DNA from: a virus
Strand: one strand, 5' to 3'
IMG/VR virus record: IMGVR_UViG_3300032242_002820
Location: 1-43,863 of that record
Length of the DNA stretch: 43,863 nucleotides
Translations under genes and position numbers: made by a program
Shown here: positions 1-6,505 of the stretch, piece by piece
How positions within the stretch are numbered: position 1 is the stretch's first letter
Layout of the letters: each line of letters begins with the position of its first letter
The notes under the pieces: generated by a model
The model's input: the letters and a program-made list of their open reading frames with translations, nothing else
Told to the model about the DNA's origin: nothing
The model's database searches: none

Positions 1-192
1 CTTCGTTTCTATTATGATGGCGGAGATCGCTTCATCGATGGTCTGGAATCTATGGCAGAATCAATGTCTGCCGTGACCTGTGAAGTATGTGGCAATCCTG
101 GCAAACTAGTCGGTGGTGGTTGGGTTCGCACTCTTTGTAAGACTCATGCCGAAGAACAAAATTATGTTTGGAATGATGATGACAAAAAGTGA
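1..192 (+). CDS. Partial gene, C-terminal 63 residues of a zinc-ribbon-like phage protein
   Basis: The window opens inside this reading frame, which is open from base 1 to a TGA at 190-192, so the start lies upstream. The visible part has an acidic/aromatic opening (FYYDGGDRFIDGL) followed by CEVCG and, 15 residues after the second Cys, LCKTH. This C-x2-C / C-x2-H spacing suggests a small metal-binding knuckle. The last residues are acidic. It ends 8 bases before the next gene and is co-directional with gp59 and gp32, so it probably belongs to the replication/recombination cluster. I do not recognise a named family; short Cys-containing proteins of this kind are common hypotheticals in T4-type phages. 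The metal site is inferred from spacing only. Confidence 0.75.
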   Translation, partial: LRFYYDGGDRFIDGLESMAESMSAVTCEVCGNPGKLVGGGWVRTLCKTHAEEQNYVWNDDDKK

Positions 193-200
193 GGTAAAAT

Positions 201-482
201 ATGTATTCACTCAAAAGACTTAAAGACGGCATAGGTGATTCTGGCGGCATGAGCCTGGGTCTGTGGCTTGATGAAAGCAAACCTGAAGGTGATCAGGTTG
301 TATGTGAAGAAAATGCTCGCCCTCGAGTCGGCATTGCTTTGCGGGTTGGATCAAGATTCGCTCGCACCATGACACATCAAGATTGGTGGCAGACAACGAT
401 TATTAAAGAGATCATTGAGGACAGAATTGACTATGTTAAGTTTGTAACAGAGAATGGCTCTACTTACGAATGGAAATGCTAA
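201..482 (+). CDS. Hypothetical protein, 93 aa
   Basis: The start at 201 is supported by a GAGGT ribosome-binding sequence at 192-196 that overlaps the preceding stop. The product is 93 residues, with a Gly/Ser-rich N-terminal third (IGDSGGMSLGLWL), a basic middle (RVGIALRVGSRFART) and a C-terminal half rich in Ile, Asp and Glu that ends in a Cys. No signal peptide or membrane segment is seen. It sits between the partial zinc-ribbon gene and the gp59 gene with short spacers, so it is probably co-transcribed with replication genes. I cannot assign a function. It is kept as real because of the clean Shine-Dalgarno, the tight packing on both sides and the absence of a competing frame. Confidence 0.7.
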   Translation: MYSLKRLKDGIGDSGGMSLGLWLDESKPEGDQVVCEENARPRVGIALRVGSRFARTMTHQDWWQTTIIKEIIEDRIDYVKFVTENGSTYEWKC

Positions 483-488
483 CCTAAC

Positions 489-1088
489 ATGACACCCTTT
501 GACGCATACGTGATGTATTGCGCGCTTAAGATGCATTTTACTACAAAGGATTATGACTTCATTAAGTACAATGGCAAGTTGCGTATTACCGGCGACCATT
601 TTGAAAGGCGCAAAGACAAATACTTTTTTCACAAACTTGCCAAGCGCAAAGATGTAAAAGAGTTTCTTATATCTAATTTTGTATCTAACACCAACCAGAC
701 ATGGATTGGCGATCTTGTTAATAACTCTTCTACAGAAGACAATTATACAGAATGGAAGAAACGCACTCAAGCAATTGCGTATTCATTCGAAGAAGATCTC
801 AAGAAGTGCTTGACAAAGTTAGACGACAATGTTATTATAACTGACAATCAACATCCTTTCATGTTGAAGCTTTTCCTACGAAAGAAGATATCAATCGAGA
901 CCCTAATCATTTTAAACGATCTCATAGGATTCTTTTCTCATTGGAACAAGCACCTGAAGGACGATATTATTTGGAAGGACATACATTTACTGTGTGTAAA
1001 ATATCGCCCATTTTTACAGTATGACAAAGTGAAGATGAAGTCGATTGCTCTCAAAATATTTGCTGATAAGCAAACAGAGGCGGCATAA
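489..1088 (+). CDS. 59: gp59-like loader of the replicative helicase
   Basis: The 199-residue protein matches T4 gp59 (217 aa), which loads the gp41 helicase onto gp32-coated forks during origin- and recombination-dependent replication. The recalled similarity is strongest near the N-terminus: T4 gp59 has a stretch like YDVIKYNW...RRDKYFFQKL, and here one reads YDFIKYNGKLRI and, further on, RRKDKYFFHKLAKR. Later blocks also match: TWIGDL (T4 AWIGDI), FEEDL (T4 FEEDI) and a C-terminal IIWKDIHLLCVKYRPFL region. The gene lies directly upstream of gp32, the protein it binds, as expected for a functional pair. No strong Shine-Dalgarno precedes the ATG at 489; translation may be coupled to the gene ending at 482. 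Assignment is from remembered family sequence, not from a search. Confidence 0.9.
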   Translation: MTPFDAYVMYCALKMHFTTKDYDFIKYNGKLRITGDHFERRKDKYFFHKLAKRKDVKEFLISNFVSNTNQTWIGDLVNNSSTEDNYTEWKKRTQAIAYSFEEDLKKCLTKLDDNVIITDNQHPFMLKLFLRKKISIETLIILNDLIGFFSHWNKHLKDDIIWKDIHLLCVKYRPFLQYDKVKMKSIALKIFADKQTEAA

Positions 1089-1091
1089 ATA
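1084..1091 (+). promoter_or_regulatory. Possible late promoter (CATAAATA) upstream of gp32
   Basis: CATAAATA differs by one base from the T4 late -10 box TATAAATA and lies about 70 bases before the gp32 start, overlapping the end of gp59. Initiation would fall near 1097. Genes for gp32 in T4 are transcribed from several promoters including late ones, so this is plausible, but a one-mismatch 8-mer in AT-rich DNA can occur by chance. Confidence 0.35.
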
Positions 1092-1161
1092 ATGAATACA
1101 TTATGCATACTGTGGATAATAAAAAACATACTAACATACAATTATACAAGGAAATACTAAT
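1089..1161 (+). promoter_or_regulatory. gp32 mRNA leader: small hairpin plus A-rich, G-poor tract (possible translational operator)
   Basis: The leader starts with a 6-bp stem, ATAATG (1089-1094) and CATTAT (1099-1104), with an AATA loop. From about 1117 to 1161 the RNA is almost free of G except in the ribosome-binding sequence AAGGAAA, so it should be unstructured. In T4, gp32 represses its own translation by nucleating at a structured element and then binding cooperatively along an unstructured A/U-rich leader that covers the start site. This leader has the same two ingredients, though no pseudoknot is evident. The regulatory role is inference. Confidence 0.4.
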
Positions 1162-2073
1162 ATGGTAGATTTTGCTACACTCAAGCGTTCATCTAAGAAC
1201 GATCTCAACAAGCTCACAGAGCAACTCAAGAAACTCAATACCAACGAATCAACATCAAGCAATGATGATCGTATGTGGTATCCTGAAGTAGATAAGACAG
1301 GCAACGGATATGCTGTCGTTCGCTTCCTACCCGCACCATCAAATGAAGATGTCCCATTCATTCGTATGTGGGAGCACGGGTTCAAAGGTCCTACAGGTCA
1401 ATGGTATATTGAGAACTCACTAACAACGATTGGCAAGCCCGATCCTGTTTCCGAGTACAACACAGAACTTTGGAATAAGACATCAGACGACAACTCACCC
1501 TTGCGTAAGCAAGCACGAGATCAGAAGCGTGGGTTGCGTTATATCTCTAACATCTATGTGGTGAAGGATCCAGCAAAGCCTCAGAACGAAGGCAAAGTGT
1601 TCTTGTTCAAATATGGCAAGAAGATTTTTGACAAGTTGAATGAAGCAATGAATCCTCAGTTTGATGATGAGAAGCCATTGAATCCTTTTGATCTATGGGA
1701 AGGTGCGAACTTCAAGATCAAGATTCGTAATGTAGAAGGTTATCGTAACTACGACAAGTCCGAGTTCGATGAGCGTGGTCCTCTATCAGATGACGATGCT
1801 GATCTAGAGAAGGTTTGGAAGAGCGAACACTCACTACAAGCATTCTTGGATCCTAAGAACTTCAAGGACTACGATGTTCTCAAGAAGAAGTTGCACACTG
1901 TTCTAGGCCTGTCTCAGCGGGTTGCTGAGGAGGCACAACAGGATCTTCCTCGTGCAGAGGCACCTAAGTTCAAGGCGGCACCTGCAAAGGTAGAGAAGGA
2001 AGAAGAGACTGTATCAGTCGCAGATGAGGACGATGATGATCTTAGCTACTTTAAGAAATTAGCAGACGGTTAA
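1162..2073 (+). CDS. 32: gp32-like single-stranded DNA-binding protein
   Basis: This 303-residue protein is the T4 gp32 homologue (T4: 301 aa), which coats ssDNA and organises replication and recombination proteins. The basic N-terminal LKRSSKNDL resembles the T4 cooperativity motif around KRKST. The core carries NGYAVVRFLP, HGFKGPTGQWYIE, VVKDPAKPQNEGKVF, YGKKIFDKL and DLWEGANFKIK, all with close T4 counterparts. The C-terminus is strongly acidic (ADEDDDDLSYF), matching the T4 protein-interaction tail. There is no cysteine in the whole protein, so the T4 zinc site (one His and three Cys) is lost: the segment is IENSLTTIGKPDP instead. To my memory cyanophage gp32 proteins have the same loss. 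The ribosome-binding sequence AAGGAAA lies before the ATG. A strong terminator follows the stop. Confidence 0.95.
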   Translation: MVDFATLKRSSKNDLNKLTEQLKKLNTNESTSSNDDRMWYPEVDKTGNGYAVVRFLPAPSNEDVPFIRMWEHGFKGPTGQWYIENSLTTIGKPDPVSEYNTELWNKTSDDNSPLRKQARDQKRGLRYISNIYVVKDPAKPQNEGKVFLFKYGKKIFDKLNEAMNPQFDDEKPLNPFDLWEGANFKIKIRNVEGYRNYDKSEFDERGPLSDDDADLEKVWKSEHSLQAFLDPKNFKDYDVLKKKLHTVLGLSQRVAEEAQQDLPRAEAPKFKAAPAKVEKEEETVSVADEDDDDLSYFKKLADG

Positions 2074-2093
2074 CAAACATCTGATGATGTTTT

Positions 2094-2118
2094 AAGGGAG
2101 CTTCGGCTCCCTTTTTTT
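2094..2118 (+). terminator. Rho-independent terminator of the gp32 unit
   Basis: AAGGGAG (2094-2100) pairs with CTCCCTT (2107-2113) around C-TTCG-G, a stable UUCG tetraloop, and is followed by a T tract to 2118. The minus-strand membrane-protein gene ends with its TAA at 2119-2117, so the T tract overlaps the end of the convergent operon. Read leftward, the same stem is followed only by TTAAAA, so termination in that direction should be weaker. Confidence 0.93.
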
Positions 2119-2359
2119 ATTGTGCAGGAGGATCGTCTGCAGGACGTCTAGGAGCAAACTTCTCTGCTCCAGTGATTCCTAATCCTGCCATAACAATATA
2201 AGCGACCGCATTGAATACAAAGTCGCTAGGTTGATACTTCCAAAATAGATTAGCAATGAATCCTACGCCAAGAAGTATAGAAAAGAATACAGTGACACAT
2301 CGTTTAGATGATGGCATTCCATCAACGTCTTTTAACATGCCTTTGATAAATTCTATCAT
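2117..2359 (-). CDS. Small two-helix membrane protein, holin-like candidate
   Basis: The 80-residue product has a charged N-terminus (MIEFIKGMLKDVDG), a first hydrophobic segment at about residues 20-41 (VFFSILLGVGFIANLFW), a short polar turn, a second at about 46-65 (FVFNAVAYIVMAGLGITG) and a charged Pro-rich tail (APRRPADDPP). Two helices and both ends on one side would fit a class II-type holin; small proteins like this are often annotated as putative holins in T4-type marine phages. Its ATG overlaps the TGA of the upstream tape-measure/peptidase gene (ATGA at 2356-2359), so translation is probably coupled. The pairing of a wall peptidase domain with a holin-like gene supports the idea, but T4 holin gpT is different and no lysis role is shown by sequence alone. 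Confidence 0.6.
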   Translation of the reverse strand: MIEFIKGMLKDVDGMPSSKRCVTVFFSILLGVGFIANLFWKYQPSDFVFNAVAYIVMAGLGITGAEKFAPRRPADDPPAQ

Positions 2360-4737
2360 ACTGCTGGCGCACCAACTCCCATAGGAGGGTCACCTACATT
2401 GAAGTATGCGGCAATATGATCTTCTTGTGAATGAGGTGCACTAGGAGATGGAACTCCGTATTGTTGCCCCTGTTTGCCGCCGCCAGCAGATTTAGATGAT
2501 GATCCTGTAGATGCCATCATTTGGCTAGGTGCTGGAGCACCACCCGTTCTAGGAGGAGCAGGTGCTGGCGATGCTCCACTAGATGGTGCTGGCGATGCTC
2601 CACTAGAGGGTGCAGCAGATGCTCGAGCAGGTGCTGGCGATGCTCCACTAGAGGGTGCAGCAGATGCTCGAGCAGGTGCTGGCGATGCTCCACTAGAGGG
2701 TGCAGCAGATGCCATCGTTTTAGTTCCCTTTTTACTAGCTATTAAACTTGCAAGGTAAGGTGAGTCTTTAGATAGTGATGATGAGTGATAATCGCTTCCC
2801 CAACCAGTTAATGATTTATGGCTAGTATCTAAGTGAATATGCGCTCCACCTGGAGCACTGTACTCTGCTCCTAATCCTGTAAACCCCAAACCAATAGCAG
2901 TAGAGAATATTTTATTTCTTTCACTTTCATTTAATTGGTTAGAATTTAAACCAAGATCAATTGCATCTCCCGTACCATGATTAGCAACACCGGGTCTATA
3001 CCCGCTAGTTATAATAAGACTTTTACCAACTGCTTTTTCTAACTGTGCTTTTTTACTCAATACATCAGGCTTAACTCCGGTAGCGTTACCTCCTGCATCC
3101 TTTGCACCCTTTGCACCCTTTGCACCAGTCGAACTGGCGGCATCTGATCCTTCTGGTGCTGCTGGAGTTGTAAATGTTCCTGATGCACCCGCACCTGCAA
3201 ATTTTCCGCCGGATCCTACAGCACCTTTAGATGTTGCCGCTACACCACCAGCAGCAGTTTTAGCAGCAGTTTTAGCAGCAGGTGCTCCTGCGGCAGTTGG
3301 TGTAGGTTTAGATACAGGTGTTGCTGCAGCAGGAGCAGCTTTATCCTCTCCGCCGAATCCAAAAAAGCTTTTGATTGACTTGCCAATCTTTGACGCAGTT
3401 TCTTTGACCTTTTTTACCAAATCATCGCTAATTTCTTTTAAAACAGCAGATACAGATTTGCCATCAAAAACAATTTCTGCTATCTTTAAACCTAAATATT
3501 CTCCCGCCATGGCACCGCCAAAGGCTCCTATTACACCACCTATAATAGTTCCGAATCCTGGAAATATTGCTGTGCCTATAGCGGCACCTAATATAAAGCC
3601 TCCTTCGCCACCCAAGAATGATCCTAGTGATTTTGCAAAGGCCTTTTTAACTTCTGTCCATGATCCTTCACCTGATGCAGCCTTAATGGTTGCAATGACT
3701 GGGTCTATAAACATGAGGAGTTTTGCAAGCAATGGGATCTTTGAAAGAACATTTCTAAATGGTACTAAATATCCCAATGCTTTTGCCGCTTTGCCTGAAA
3801 GTTTCGCAACCCCTTTGGCTAATTGACCAAGTTTTCCTACCTTACCTACTTGTTCTCCTGCAGCGATTGCTATACCTTCTCCTGCCGCGGCCGCCTTTCC
3901 TGCTTTGCCTGCAGCTTTGCCTAATTTGCCAGCTTCTTCTACTGCTGCACCTGCTTTTTTACCAAAGCCCAATTTTTGTGCAATCGCTTCGCCAAAGCCT
4001 TTAACTTTTGAAATAACACCCTCAACGATTGACTTTAATCCATTGAGTGTTTTGCCCAGCCCCTCTTGCAACAATTTACCAATTTTTCCTAGTTTTCCCA
4101 CTACGGTGTTGATACCTGCACCTATCCATGTCCAAGCACCTCGTATTTTTGAAAGCAATGCTAATGCAAGAGGAATCAACATCAACGCAAAAGTATCAAG
4201 GAATGATTTCATTTTAGGTGATACTTTGGTAACATCCTTTTTATCAGGTGCTTTAGTTTCTAATCCTGATTCTGCTTCTCTTAACTTTTGATCTTCAATA
4301 CTTTTCTTTAATGTACTTTCAATACTTCCAAGATACTTTAAAACATTGGTGACTTTAAGATCAATAATTCCAACTGCTTTGTGAATAACAGATACAGTAG
4401 ATTCTTTTGCAGATATTTTTTCTAAATTATCAAGACGTTTAATAATAAAAGTAAAGACACTGCCCTTTAAGGCAGAATCTGTTTCTTTTTTTGTAACATT
4501 TATCTTTTTGCCATCGACTTCTTTTTTGGCAAATATTCCACTTGCTTTGATGCCTTCCTGGCCAAGAATAGCGCGCTCCAGGGGATTGTATCCTTTCTTT
4601 TTAGTTGACGCAGCGCTTTTCTTTGTTGTTTCGGCTAATCCACTTAAAGGAGATTCAGAACTGGCTGCTGCAGGTTTAATAGCGGCAGCCATCTTATCTT
4701 TAGCAACAGATTTTAATGCATCAGTTATTATTGCCAT
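2356..4737 (-). CDS. Tape-measure protein candidate with C-terminal M15 peptidase domain
   Basis: This 793-residue protein is the longest of the minus-strand tail operon and lies just downstream of gp26 and a small overlapping frame, the place of a tape-measure gene. Residues about 60-180 look helical and coiled-coil-like. Residues about 180-450 contain long Gly/Ala-rich hydrophobic stretches (LDTFALMLIPLALALLS; GGFILGAAIGTAIFPGFG), typical of tape measures. An Ala/Pro/Thr-rich linker follows. Near residues 565-640 is a VanY/M15-type peptidase: TSGYRPGVANHGTGDAIDLG and AHIHLD give the H-x6-D and H-x-H zinc ligands. The tail has a tandem Ser/Ala/Pro repeat. T4 gp29, the T4 tape measure, is 590 aa and lacks such a domain. 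A soluble endolysin is less likely given the hydrophobic core and gene position. The start has no good ribosome-binding site and overlaps the upstream frame by 17 bases, suggesting coupling. Confidence 0.75.
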   Translation of the reverse strand: MAIITDALKSVAKDKMAAAIKPAAASSESPLSGLAETTKKSAASTKKKGYNPLERAILGQEGIKASGIFAKKEVDGKKINVTKKETDSALKGSVFTFIIKRLDNLEKISAKESTVSVIHKAVGIIDLKVTNVLKYLGSIESTLKKSIEDQKLREAESGLETKAPDKKDVTKVSPKMKSFLDTFALMLIPLALALLSKIRGAWTWIGAGINTVVGKLGKIGKLLQEGLGKTLNGLKSIVEGVISKVKGFGEAIAQKLGFGKKAGAAVEEAGKLGKAAGKAGKAAAAGEGIAIAAGEQVGKVGKLGQLAKGVAKLSGKAAKALGYLVPFRNVLSKIPLLAKLLMFIDPVIATIKAASGEGSWTEVKKAFAKSLGSFLGGEGGFILGAAIGTAIFPGFGTIIGGVIGAFGGAMAGEYLGLKIAEIVFDGKSVSAVLKEISDDLVKKVKETASKIGKSIKSFFGFGGEDKAAPAAATPVSKPTPTAAGAPAAKTAAKTAAGGVAATSKGAVGSGGKFAGAGASGTFTTPAAPEGSDAASSTGAKGAKGAKDAGGNATGVKPDVLSKKAQLEKAVGKSLIITSGYRPGVANHGTGDAIDLGLNSNQLNESERNKIFSTAIGLGFTGLGAEYSAPGGAHIHLDTSHKSLTGWGSDYHSSSLSKDSPYLASLIASKKGTKTMASAAPSSGASPAPARASAAPSSGASPAPARASAAPSSGASPAPSSGASPAPAPPRTGGAPAPSQMMASTGSSSKSAGGGKQGQQYGVPSPSAPHSQEDHIAAYFNVGDPPMGVGAPAV
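2561..2713. repeat. 45-bp tandem repeat in the tape-measure/peptidase gene
   Basis: Units begin at 2561 (a shortened 24-bp copy), 2585, 2630 and 2675 with near-perfect identity. On the coding (minus) strand each full unit encodes a 15-residue Ala/Ser/Pro block of the type ASAAPSSGASPAPAR. The repeats form a flexible linker after the M15 domain. The near identity at DNA level suggests recent expansion by slippage or unequal recombination. Confidence 0.9.
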
Positions 4738-4846
4738 GTTGGTTCTGTGTCTCTACGTAATCTTTTACCATGCCTACATATATATCTCTTTCAAATGGAA
4801 TCAAATTTTCTAGATCTTCTATAGAATAATAATAATGATGTGCCAT
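4721..4846 (-). CDS. Small frame after gp26 (41 aa alone), likely expressed as a -1 frameshift extension of gp26
   Basis: A minus-strand frame runs from ATG at 4846 to TGA at 4721, giving 41 residues that begin MAHHYYYSIEDLENLIPFER. It is too short for usual ORF cut-offs, but it fills the gap between gp26 and the tape-measure gene and overlaps the latter by 17 bases. The ATG has no Shine-Dalgarno: the upstream bases are CCACCATATTTTCA. The same frame is open backwards through the end of gp26 and past a T7 run at 4906-4900; a -1 slip there would add 59 residues (YIGLIHTDLN..., then the 41 aa) to residue 237 of gp26, giving about 296 aa. In lambda-type phages the gene pair before the tape measure makes such G/GT chaperones. 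In T4 the hub-assembly gene 51 follows 26; homology of this small frame to gp51 is not established. Confidence 0.7.
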   Translation of the reverse strand: MAHHYYYSIEDLENLIPFERDIYVGMVKDYVETQNQHGNNN

Positions 4847-4887
4847 TGAAAATATGGTGGCGTAGTAATTATTTAAATCTGTGTGAA

Positions 4888-5610
4888 TTAGCCCAATGTA
4901 AAAAAATCGTCTAGTGTTGTCAGTTCGATACTTCGAGCTGTCCCCTTTGAGTTAGTATACTCAATTTTATGATATAGTTTAGGCATCGTGTCAAAGTACT
5001 TCTGTATTTCTTCAAAAGCCTTAACACTTAGCGAATCAATAAACTCATCAAGTTCTGCTTTAGAAGATTCCTTCGCAACATATACTTGATCAGCATCATA
5101 AATCTTATCGATGCACTCTCTAATCAAAATCGAAGTCATTTCTGCTGTAGACATTTCGTCGTCTTCAAGCTTTGTGATAATCGATGCTGTTGGATATCGC
5201 ATGATAATACCCACTTCATCATTCACCTTAATCTTATTAGTGTGAACTTCATCTTTTTTAATTTCAATTTCATCTAATTTGATTTTAAACTCGTATGTCT
5301 TTTCATCTTCATGATCGATATACTTTAGAGTGACAACGTTATCTACTGACTTTGCTCGAATCTTGACAAACAAGTATTCTAGATCAAACGTAGTTAAATC
5401 GTCGGCATCAAAGTCACTTCCATCATTCAACGAAACACAATTATTAATGATCTGCTTTAACGCATTGACCATTTCTTTTCTTGTGCCGCCTGCTTGTGCA
5501 ATAAGAAGAATCTTTTCTTCCTTGACAAGAAACGGTCTAAACTTTGCATCCTTTTGAGTCGATGGTATAGTCACATCAAATAAAGGCACTGTAATCTTCG
5601 GTAAAGCCAT
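4888..5610 (-). CDS. 26: gp26-like baseplate hub / tail assembly protein
   Basis: The 240-residue product begins MALPKITVPLFDVTIPST and contains KFRPFLVKEEKILLIAQ, a signature I recall from gp26-type proteins of T4-like phages (Pfam 'T4 bacteriophage base plate protein'). The rest is acidic and Lys-rich, with a helical C-terminal part (VKAFEEIQKYFDTMPKLYH) and an end DDFFTLG. T4 gp26 (208 aa) is needed for hub assembly. The start is supported by AGGAG 7 bases upstream. It is the second gene after gp54 in the late minus operon, 12 bases downstream of it. The last codons lie on a run of seven T, read GAT TTT TTT ACA, a candidate ribosomal slippery site (see the regulatory entry at 4900-4906). 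An assembly-chaperone role like lambda gpG is inferred from that context. Confidence 0.85.
   Translation of the reverse strand: MALPKITVPLFDVTIPSTQKDAKFRPFLVKEEKILLIAQAGGTRKEMVNALKQIINNCVSLNDGSDFDADDLTTFDLEYLFVKIRAKSVDNVVTLKYIDHEDEKTYEFKIKLDEIEIKKDEVHTNKIKVNDEVGIIMRYPTASIITKLEDDEMSTAEMTSILIRECIDKIYDADQVYVAKESSKAELDEFIDSLSVKAFEEIQKYFDTMPKLYHKIEYTNSKGTARSIELTTLDDFFTLG
4900..4906 (-). promoter_or_regulatory. Candidate programmed -1 frameshift site (T TTT TTT)
   Basis: On the coding strand gp26 ends GAC GAT TTT TTT ACA TTG GGC TAA. The heptamer T-TTT-TTT lets both tRNAs re-pair after slipping one base back. The -1 frame is open from just after a stop at 4954-4952 to TGA at 4721-4723, so the slip site lies within the short overlap of the two frames. 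Downstream, a CCAU/AUGG mini-stem can form around the internal ATG, but no strong pseudoknot is obvious. Efficiency cannot be judged from sequence. A missing T in the assembly would give the same appearance. Confidence 0.65.
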
Positions 5611-5622
5611 AATAATCTCCTA

Positions 5623-6504
5623 TTAAATAAACGGAATAATTCCAGATCCTCCTACGCCTCCGCCAACTACTCCGGGTCCGTTTGACATGGTACTGCCAAT
5701 AAGGCTGCGAGCATTCACAACATTAAGAACATCAGCAACTGTCTGCGGCATTTGAATTGCAGAGACTGCTTGTGATAATGATTTCAATCCTAGCAAGTTC
5801 TGCAATGAAGAAATCTTGCTGTTGAGTGCATCTTTTGCGCCGTTGACTGTTGAGTTCAATGTTGTGATTGAAAAATCAGTGAATGAGAATGTGACTTCTG
5901 CTTTAAGCAAACTATCAGTTGCGTCCCATGCAAGACTAACACCGCCCACTGTTCTAGCATAGCAATCTCTAAAAGTATAGATTAAGATCTTTTGATCTGT
6001 TTCATTGTAGACATATACTTCGAGATCAAACTTGTAATCATCTTTATATGCGACTTCGTATGGCGTCGCTGCAGTTGATGCTCCATATATGCTAGCGTGA
6101 CTGCCGTCATTAATATCATTGTACTTCATAAATGAGGTGACACCATTCAGATAATCTGTCACCTTCGAAAGAATATTGTTTTGAGAATTTTCAACCATAA
6201 AGTTCATTGTCAAATCTGTAAAGATCGGTCGATGCGGAACCTTTTCCATCGGACCATAGCCATATCTGCGAATGACTTGTGAGTCTAAATCAATTGCAGG
6301 GATACTGACATTATTTGTAAAGAATAATAAATTGTTAGGGAAGGCCTTTGCTTGTGAAAAGTTCACAAGGTATAATGTGGGCCTCAAATATCCATTTTTT
6401 AAAGCGTTGGATTTAAACTCACTAACGCTAAATCCCTCTGTGGGTTTATTGTTAGGTGCCTTAAGTAGCCCTAGAACATTTGATACGGTATCTAAAAACG
6501 ACAT
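5623..6504 (-). CDS. 54: gp54-like baseplate-tail tube initiator
   Basis: The 293-residue protein resembles T4 gp54 (320 aa), which caps the hub with gp48 and nucleates the tail tube. Visible features are FTNNVSIPAIDLDSQVIRRYG (trimmed), followed by the MEKVPHRP and FTDLTMNFMVE strands, and the block FRDCYARTVGGVSLAWDATD followed by a β-strand TFSFTDFSI, a pattern shared by tube-like proteins of T4-type phages. The C-terminal 80 residues are Ser/Val/Gly-rich and end in a glycine tail. An AGGAAAG ribosome-binding sequence precedes the ATG. It lies directly downstream of the 197-aa gene with one base between. gp48, its functional partner, is on the opposite strand at 7568, so the two tube-cap proteins are split between the two divergent operons. 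The gp54 versus gp19-like distinction rests on length and position. Confidence 0.85.
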   Translation of the reverse strand: MSFLDTVSNVLGLLKAPNNKPTEGFSVSEFKSNALKNGYLRPTLYLVNFSQAKAFPNNLLFFTNNVSIPAIDLDSQVIRRYGYGPMEKVPHRPIFTDLTMNFMVENSQNNILSKVTDYLNGVTSFMKYNDINDGSHASIYGASTAATPYEVAYKDDYKFDLEVYVYNETDQKILIYTFRDCYARTVGGVSLAWDATDSLLKAEVTFSFTDFSITTLNSTVNGAKDALNSKISSLQNLLGLKSLSQAVSAIQMPQTVADVLNVVNARSLIGSTMSNGPGVVGGGVGGSGIIPFI

Positions 6505-6505
6505 T

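Noticed and set aside
351-770. 139-codon minus-strand frame opposite the gp59 region
   Set aside because: It overlaps two well-supported plus-strand genes and has no context or recognisable domain.
2474-2758. Plus-strand open frames opposite the tape-measure gene (also 3371-3826 and 3905-4291)
   Set aside because: They are antisense shadows of the Ala/Pro/Ser-rich minus-strand coding sequence.
4900-4906. Homopolymer sequencing error as explanation for the gp26 frame break
   Set aside because: Not fully excluded, but gp26 ends at a length and with a DDFF-type terminus usual for the family, so seven T and a normal stop are more likely than a missing T; retained as a stated alternative.
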